Below are positions 59,409-64,000 of a stretch of DNA of 64,000 nt, piece after piece (within the stretch, counting starts at the first letter, position 1; each line of letters opens with the position of its first letter). Position numbers and translations under genes: made by a program. Location: contig JAUSMY010000030.1 of NCBI GenBank assembly GCA_030646035.1, positions 234,434 to 298,433 of the forward strand. Direction: 5' to 3'. The notes beneath the pieces were generated by a model, which was not told where the DNA came from, ran no database searches, and saw only the letters and a list, made by a program, of their open reading frames with translations. The DNA is from Thermodesulfovibrionia bacterium (GTDB taxonomy: Bacteria > Nitrospirota > Thermodesulfovibrionia > UBA6902).

Positions 59409-60446
59409 ATGCATGATATGAACCTCTCTGATTATGATTACTTTTTACCTGTAGGCCAGATCGCCCAGTACCCGCTGCCCGGCCGGGACTCATCCAGGCT
59501 GCTGGTGATTAACAGGGAAGAACAGACGCTGGAACACAGGGCTTTCAGCGATATAGTTGAATACCTCAATGACTCCGACCTGCTTGTAATAAATAATACA
59601 AAGGTCATCCCGGCCCGCATTACAGCGATAAAACCTTCAGGCAAAAAGGTTGAGATACTGCTTGTCAGGGAGATAGGGATTAACAAATGGGAGGTGCTCC
59701 TAAAGGGAGTGGCCAAAGGAAAGCTCCGCCTTGACGGTGGGATAACAGCTGAGATACTCAATTCAAACGGAGTGCTGCAGGCTGAGTTCAGCGTTGATCC
59801 AACAAATAGCATAAAAGAGAATGAGATCAAAGCGCATTTATTTAAAACAGGTTCAGCGCCCCTGCCCTTTTATATTAAACGAGAGGCTGAGGGCTCCGAC
59901 CTGGAGCGCTACCAAACCGTATATGCCGAGAAAGAAGGGGCCATAGCCGCGCCTACAGCAGGGCTGCACTTCACTAATGAGATACTCAGCTCATTAAGGG
60001 CAAAAGGGGTGGAGATAAAGACAATAACACTGCATGTAGGATATGGAACTTTTAAGCCGGTTGTTTCTGAGAATATTAAAGACCATGTCATGGGAGAAGA
60101 GTTCTATGAAATAGGCAAAGAAACTGCCGAGGCGATAAATAAAGCAAGAAGAGAAGGCAGAAGGATCATTGCTGTTGGAACAACCGTTACAAGAACACTT
60201 GAGTCTGCGGCAAATGATGACGGAATTATTAAAGCAGGAGCAGGCAAGGCTGCGATATTTATTTATCCGGGATATAAGTTCAAGGTCATAGGTTCACTTA
60301 TAACCAATTTCCACCAGCCGAGGTCTACCCCGATGATGCTCACCTCTGCCTTTGCCGGACTGGATCTCTTAAAAAAGGCCTACTCAGAATCCCAAAAGGC
60401 AGGATACAGGTTCTTCTCTTATGGGGACTCGATGATTATATTATGA
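59409..60446 (+). CDS. queA: tRNA ribosyltransferase-isomerase QueA
   Basis: A 345-aa protein with the QueA pattern (YDYFLPVGQIAQYP, TAGLHFT, HVGYGTFKPV, FHQPRSTPMML). It moves ribose from SAM onto preQ1-tRNA to make epoxyqueuosine. ATG 59409 is given; ATG 59418 would match the family N-terminus more closely. Confidence 0.95.
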   Translation: MHDMNLSDYDYFLPVGQIAQYPLPGRDSSRLLVINREEQTLEHRAFSDIVEYLNDSDLLVINNTKVIPARITAIKPSGKKVEILLVREIGINKWEVLLKGVAKGKLRLDGGITAEILNSNGVLQAEFSVDPTNSIKENEIKAHLFKTGSAPLPFYIKREAEGSDLERYQTVYAEKEGAIAAPTAGLHFTNEILSSLRAKGVEIKTITLHVGYGTFKPVVSENIKDHVMGEEFYEIGKETAEAINKARREGRRIIAVGTTVTRTLESAANDDGIIKAGAGKAAIFIYPGYKFKVIGSLITNFHQPRSTPMMLTSAFAGLDLLKKAYSESQKAGYRFFSYGDSMIIL

Positions 60447-60521
60447 CCTGCCTGTATAACCCACTGGATTCGTTAACAATTTCTCCATAAATTAACAGAT
60501 TCTCGCCCTCTTATTATTGCT

Positions 60522-60549
60522 TTGATAATTAAAGATAATTATGTATAAT
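60522..60549 (+). promoter_or_regulatory. Promoter of the phoH operon
   Basis: TTGATA (60522-60527) and a consensus TATAAT (60544-60549) are 16 bp apart. The leader would be about 70 bases, AU-rich, and end in GAGGAG (60613-60618) before phoH. Confidence 0.7.
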
Positions 60550-60625
60550 GTATCTTGCTTTTATATGTTTTAAGAAGTATAAATATATGTATATTTCATG
60601 TGTGTATATATAGAGGAGACGGCTT

Positions 60626-61603
60626 ACGTTTAAGTTAGAACTGGATCTCGGCGAAGAAAGGGATCTTTCATCCACACATGAAAGGCTCGACAAGAGCCTT
60701 AGAGTTATAGAAGATACCCTTGGAATCGAAACATCTATAAGAGGGAACAGGATCTTTCTCCAGGGTGAAGAAAAGGCTGTTAACAGGGCAAAGAAACTGA
60801 TCAAAGAACTGCTGCTTATAGACTCCGGCGGTTTCAGGATAAACCCAAGGGATATCCAGTTTCTCTTAAATGCCTCTGATGAACTTTCCACAGGTAATGC
60901 CTCCACTTCGATCAAAGACTTCTTTGCAAGCGCGATCCCGGTCTCATCAAAAAATAAGTTCATTGTCCCAAGGTCAGAGACCCAGATGCGCTACATTGAA
61001 GCTATAAAACATTATGACATGGTACTGGGCATAGGCCCGGCAGGCACAGGCAAGACCTATCTCGCAATGGCGATGGCGATAAACGCTCTGATGAAAAAGC
61101 AGGTCAGCAGGATCATTCTTGCAAGGCCCGCCGTGGAAGCGGGAGAAAAGCTCGGCTTCCTTCCTGGCGACCTTTACGAAAAGATCACCCCGTACCTCAG
61201 GCCACTGTATGATGCGCTTTATGATATGATGGAAACGGAAAAAGCACATCATCTGATAGAAAGCGGTGTCATCGAGATAGCTCCGCTCGCGTTCATGAGA
61301 GGACGCACGCTCAATGATTCATTTATAATACTTGACGAGGCTCAGAATACGACGTCAGAGCAGATGAAGATGTACCTTACAAGACTCGGGTTCAACTCAA
61401 AGACCGTGATCACAGGGGATAAGACGCAGATCGACCTCCCTGCAGGAAAGAGCTCGGGGCTTATTGAGATAGAGGGTATGCTCAAAGATATTGAGGATCT
61501 TAAATTTATTTATTTCTCAGAAAAGGACGTGGTCAGGCATAAGCTTGTCCAGCAGATAATTAAAGCATATGAAAAACATGAAAACAGACAACCTGCAAAA
61601 TAA
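60626..61603 (+). CDS. phoH: PhoH-family ATPase with a probable ACG start
   Basis: A protein of about 325 aa, the normal PhoH length. Residues 1-110 form the usual N-terminal RNA-binding-like region (FKLELDLGEE..., QFLLNASDEL), followed by GPAGTGKT (137-144), LARPAVEAGEKLGFLPGD and LDEAQNTT. An in-frame stop at 60611-60613 leaves no ATG, GTG or TTG before the conserved N-terminus; ACG at 60626 lies seven bases after GAGGAG. The first ATG, 60986, would delete about 120 conserved residues. It overlaps the pgpH-like gene by 35 bases. Confidence 0.88.
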   Translation, partial: TFKLELDLGEERDLSSTHERLDKSLRVIEDTLGIETSIRGNRIFLQGEEKAVNRAKKLIKELLLIDSGGFRINPRDIQFLLNASDELSTGNASTSIKDFFASAIPVSSKNKFIVPRSETQMRYIEAIKHYDMVLGIGPAGTGKTYLAMAMAINALMKKQVSRIILARPAVEAGEKLGFLPGDLYEKITPYLRPLYDALYDMMETEKAHHLIESGVIEIAPLAFMRGRTLNDSFIILDEAQNTTSEQMKMYLTRLGFNSKTVITGDKTQIDLPAGKSSGLIEIEGMLKDIEDLKFIYFSEKDVVRHKLVQQIIKAYEKHENRQPAK

Positions 61604-63101
61604 CAAACAGCATCTTCTAACAAAATCATCTGTAATAAGGCTATCCCTGCTCATGCTTTTTTCAGGTTTGATAGGGGCCACAATATTATTCGGCAGGGGA
61701 TTTATTTCCGGAACTGGAGAAGTGGTATCACCCGAGACCACTGCAGGAGTAGTATTGGTCATCGGCCTGCTCCTGCTTATATTTTATAAAGACCTTAAAC
61801 GCTACACTCCAACCATAGAAAAAGACTATAAGACCATAATCCTCGTCGGGATACTCCTGACAGCCAACTTTATCTTAGGCGAAGTATTTTACTTCATATT
61901 CAAACTCTTCACCTTGTGGCTTGGGAATATAGACCCGATGCTGCCGATTTACGTTATACCGCTTGCAACAGGTTCAATGCTTGCGGCGCTCCTGATCGAT
62001 ATCCATACCGCCATCCTGCTGACCATCGTTTCAAGTCTCATAGCCGGTTTGTGGCTGAATGACCCTGTTTACCCTATATTTAACTTTGCCGCAGGCATCA
62101 CTGCTGCATTCGGTGTCATAAGATGCAAGAGGCGTTCTGCGATCTGGAGGGGCGGTCTTTATGTAAGCATGGTAAGCGTATTCACATCAATTATATTAAT
62201 CCTGTATCGCGGACAGCTCCCGGGTCCTGAGACCATGGTAATAATAGGCTTCTCCTTTTTAAATGGTATGTTAGTGGCGATACTCGTCTCTGCCCTGCTG
62301 CCTGTCGGTGAAAAGTTTTTTAAACTTCTCACTGATATAAGCCTGCTTGAGCTGCTGGATCTCAACCAGCCGCTTTTACAGGAGCTTTTAGCTGAAGCTC
62401 CCAGCACCTATCATCACAGCATTGTTGTGGGAAACCTTGTTGAATCTGCTGCCGAAGCCGTCGGGGTCAATCCTCTCATGGCAAGGGTCAGCGCATATTA
62501 TCACGATATCGGAAAGATAAAGATGCCCGAATACTTTATAGAGAACCAGACCGGACTGGTCAGCAGGCATGAGAATATGTCCCCGCGCATGAGCGCCCTT
62601 GTCCTGATATCCCATGTAAAAGAGGGCGTTGAACTGGCAAAGAAATACAACCTGCCAAAGGCGATAATAGATATCATACAGCAGCATCACGGCACATCCA
62701 TCCAGACCTATTTCTGGCAGAAGGCCAAAGAACTTCACGAGGCTGACAAGACATCGCCATTGGCAGCGGAGGATGATTTCAGATATCCCGGGCCAAAACC
62801 CAAGACCAACGTGGCAGCTCTTATCCATATGGCAGACGCAGTTGAAGCTGCTTCAAGAACCCTGACCAAACCTACGCCTGAGAAGATATCTGCGCTCATA
62901 GACCGCATAGTCAATAACAGGATAATTGACGGCCAGCTTGATGAATGTGAGTTGACGATGAAGGACATCCGCGAGATAAAGACCAATTTTGTCTTCATCC
63001 TCAGCAGCATGTTCCACAAAAGGATAAATTATCCCGGCTTTGAAATAGAAGATGAAGATACTGATAAAAAACCAACAGCGGTGCCGGAAGTTAGACCGTA
63101 A
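61569..63101 (+). CDS. 7TM-HD phosphohydrolase (PgpH-like), short form
   Basis: A 510-aa protein. About seven membrane helices fill residues 20-240, then an HD domain with YYHDIGK (His312, Asp313), HHG downstream and an extra C-terminal helix region. PgpH-type enzymes cleave c-di-AMP. The usual large extracellular domain between helix 1 and 2 is much reduced. Neighbours phoH and ybeY are its common partners. Confidence 0.88.
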   Translation: MKNMKTDNLQNNKQHLLTKSSVIRLSLLMLFSGLIGATILFGRGFISGTGEVVSPETTAGVVLVIGLLLLIFYKDLKRYTPTIEKDYKTIILVGILLTANFILGEVFYFIFKLFTLWLGNIDPMLPIYVIPLATGSMLAALLIDIHTAILLTIVSSLIAGLWLNDPVYPIFNFAAGITAAFGVIRCKRRSAIWRGGLYVSMVSVFTSIILILYRGQLPGPETMVIIGFSFLNGMLVAILVSALLPVGEKFFKLLTDISLLELLDLNQPLLQELLAEAPSTYHHSIVVGNLVESAAEAVGVNPLMARVSAYYHDIGKIKMPEYFIENQTGLVSRHENMSPRMSALVLISHVKEGVELAKKYNLPKAIIDIIQQHHGTSIQTYFWQKAKELHEADKTSPLAAEDDFRYPGPKPKTNVAALIHMADAVEAASRTLTKPTPEKISALIDRIVNNRIIDGQLDECELTMKDIREIKTNFVFILSSMFHKRINYPGFEIEDEDTDKKPTAVPEVRP

Positions 63102-63489
63102 AAAGATAGCATCAACAGCCGGCAACATCTTAACGCTTCTTAAACAGCCGGACGCAGAGCTGAGCATTCTTTTTGTAGGCAATAAAAGGATGCAGGAACT
63201 GAACACGGCTTTCAGGGGCATCCGAAAGACCACGGATGTGCTTTCATTTGAAGCCGGACTCCAGCTGCCGGGCTTGCCTGACAATGTCCTGGGTGATGTT
63301 GTGATTAATATTTACAGGGCTGAATCCCAGGCTGAGGCTGCGGACATGGGGCTTTATGATGAGATATACCGCCTCCTCATACACGGCATACTGCATCTGC
63401 TCGGATACGAACATGAAAATGGCGGTTCGGATGAAAAGAAGATGGTCAGAAAAGAGCGGGCCGTGCAGACTGCACTTGAGAATATATAG
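63052..63489 (+). CDS. ybeY: Endoribonuclease YbeY
   Basis: A 145-aa protein with the zinc site HGILHLLGYEHE. It matures rRNA ends and takes part in ribosome quality control. It overlaps the preceding gene by 50 bases. Confidence 0.94.
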   Translation: MKILIKNQQRCRKLDRKKIASTAGNILTLLKQPDAELSILFVGNKRMQELNTAFRGIRKTTDVLSFEAGLQLPGLPDNVLGDVVINIYRAESQAEAADMGLYDEIYRLLIHGILHLLGYEHENGGSDEKKMVRKERAVQTALENI

Positions 63490-63517
63490 CATTCACAATA
63501 TTCTTTATTAATAAATT

Positions 63518-64000
63518 ATGCCTCTAAGAAAATTTGTAGACAGCGCAAATGCTGCAATCAACGGTATCCTGCATGCCGCCAAGACACAGCGGCATATGCG
63601 TTACCATCTCATTGCAGCCCTGATGCTGCTTGTCCTGAGCCTCCTGCTGGGTGTAAATTGGACGGAATTTGCTGTGCTTGTGATCTTGGCGGTGATCGTT
63701 ATATCTACAGAAATGCTCAACACAGCCTTGGAAACGATCACTGACTTTCTCTTTAAGGAATATGATATAAGAGCAAAAATAATAAAGGATACGGCTGCCG
63801 GCGCTGTGCTTATTACTGCAATGGGAGCGGCTGTTATCGGATACTTAATACTCTTTGCCCCACTCAAAAAGGCCTTCTACGAAGGGCTGACTATAGCAAA
63901 GCATGCCGGAGACAGTATCGCGGTGATCTCACTTATTGCCGTTCTGATACTTGTTGTATTGACAAAGACTTTCCTTGGCAGAGGGATGCCCCTTAAGGGA
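63518..64000 (+). CDS. dgkA: Diacylglycerol kinase (DgkA-type), partial; possible PAP2 fusion
   Basis: An open frame of 161 codons from ATG 63518 to the window edge. The first 110 residues are an integral-membrane diacylglycerol or undecaprenol kinase: EMLNTALETITDF (active-site Glu and Asn) and three membrane helices. A second hydrophobic region follows and the last visible residues (RGMPLKG) suggest the start of a PAP2-type phosphatase motif. The rest is outside the window. Confidence 0.85.
   Translation, partial: MPLRKFVDSANAAINGILHAAKTQRHMRYHLIAALMLLVLSLLLGVNWTEFAVLVILAVIVISTEMLNTALETITDFLFKEYDIRAKIIKDTAAGAVLITAMGAAVIGYLILFAPLKKAFYEGLTIAKHAGDSIAVISLIAVLILVVLTKTFLGRGMPLKG

Overview
The window looks like chromosome of a Gram-negative bacterium. 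It carries LPS inner-core heptose genes, LolA, an outer-membrane porin ending in Phe and a lipoprotein-type substrate-binding protein. Housekeeping genes use mostly AGG/AGA for arginine. Gene content and style (PurL with fused glutaminase, DUF3108, PSP1, QueH, many short C-run/G-run palindromes) suggest Nitrospirota or a neighbouring deltaproteobacterial-like lineage. That placement is inference: no rRNA or other decisive marker is present. I saw no tRNA, rRNA, CRISPR array or transposase.

Layout. 1-5257: a tightly coupled four-gene accessory operon made of the C-terminal end of a DNA methyltransferase, a TcmP-like protein, a three-Cys radical-SAM-like protein and a type III-like Res helicase-nuclease. 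5335-10967: LPS core and sugar operon (waaF-gmhB fusion, waaC, DUF3108, glycosyltransferase, ugd, a small protein). 10994-13733 (minus): diguanylate cyclase, rsmG, standalone LigD phosphoesterase domain, ubiE/menG. 13775-15850: Fic protein and a VapBC pair. 15960-17519: histidine kinase. 17647-24944: MetE-like protein, tmk, holB, PSP1 protein, metG, MOSC, mogA, ccdA. 24958-26966: a small unknown gene, an M23-like protein and a short Rho. 27056-30283: a second accessory islet with a wHTH/nucleotidyltransferase pair, a HigBA-type pair, a DUF4145 protein and an internally duplicated membrane protein. 30322-43107: rep-like helicase, uvrA, rnr, purL, purF. 43130-47523: dipeptide/oligopeptide ABC transporter parts interrupted by plsC. 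47526-48789 (minus): pyrE, atpI, atpZ. 48844-52590: uppP, ftsK, lolA and a 43-aa gene. 53124-54725: porin. 54873-60446: yebC, ruvC, ruvA, ruvB, queH, spoIID, queA. 60626-64000: phoH, pgpH-like, ybeY, dgkA (runs off the end).

The strongest candidate for an undescribed system is the first operon. A radical-SAM-like enzyme and its TcmP partner are translationally coupled between the methyltransferase and the Res subunit of what otherwise looks like a type III restriction-modification locus, so the pair is probably a working part of that system. Other notable points are a Rho without its RNA-binding domain and with foreign-looking codon use, a family of palindromic repeats inserted in frame in holB, metG and purL, a phoH gene whose only well-placed start is ACG, several promoters whose -10 box sits 5-10 nt before the start codon (leaderless mRNAs), and a 225-bp tandem duplication inside a membrane-protein gene.
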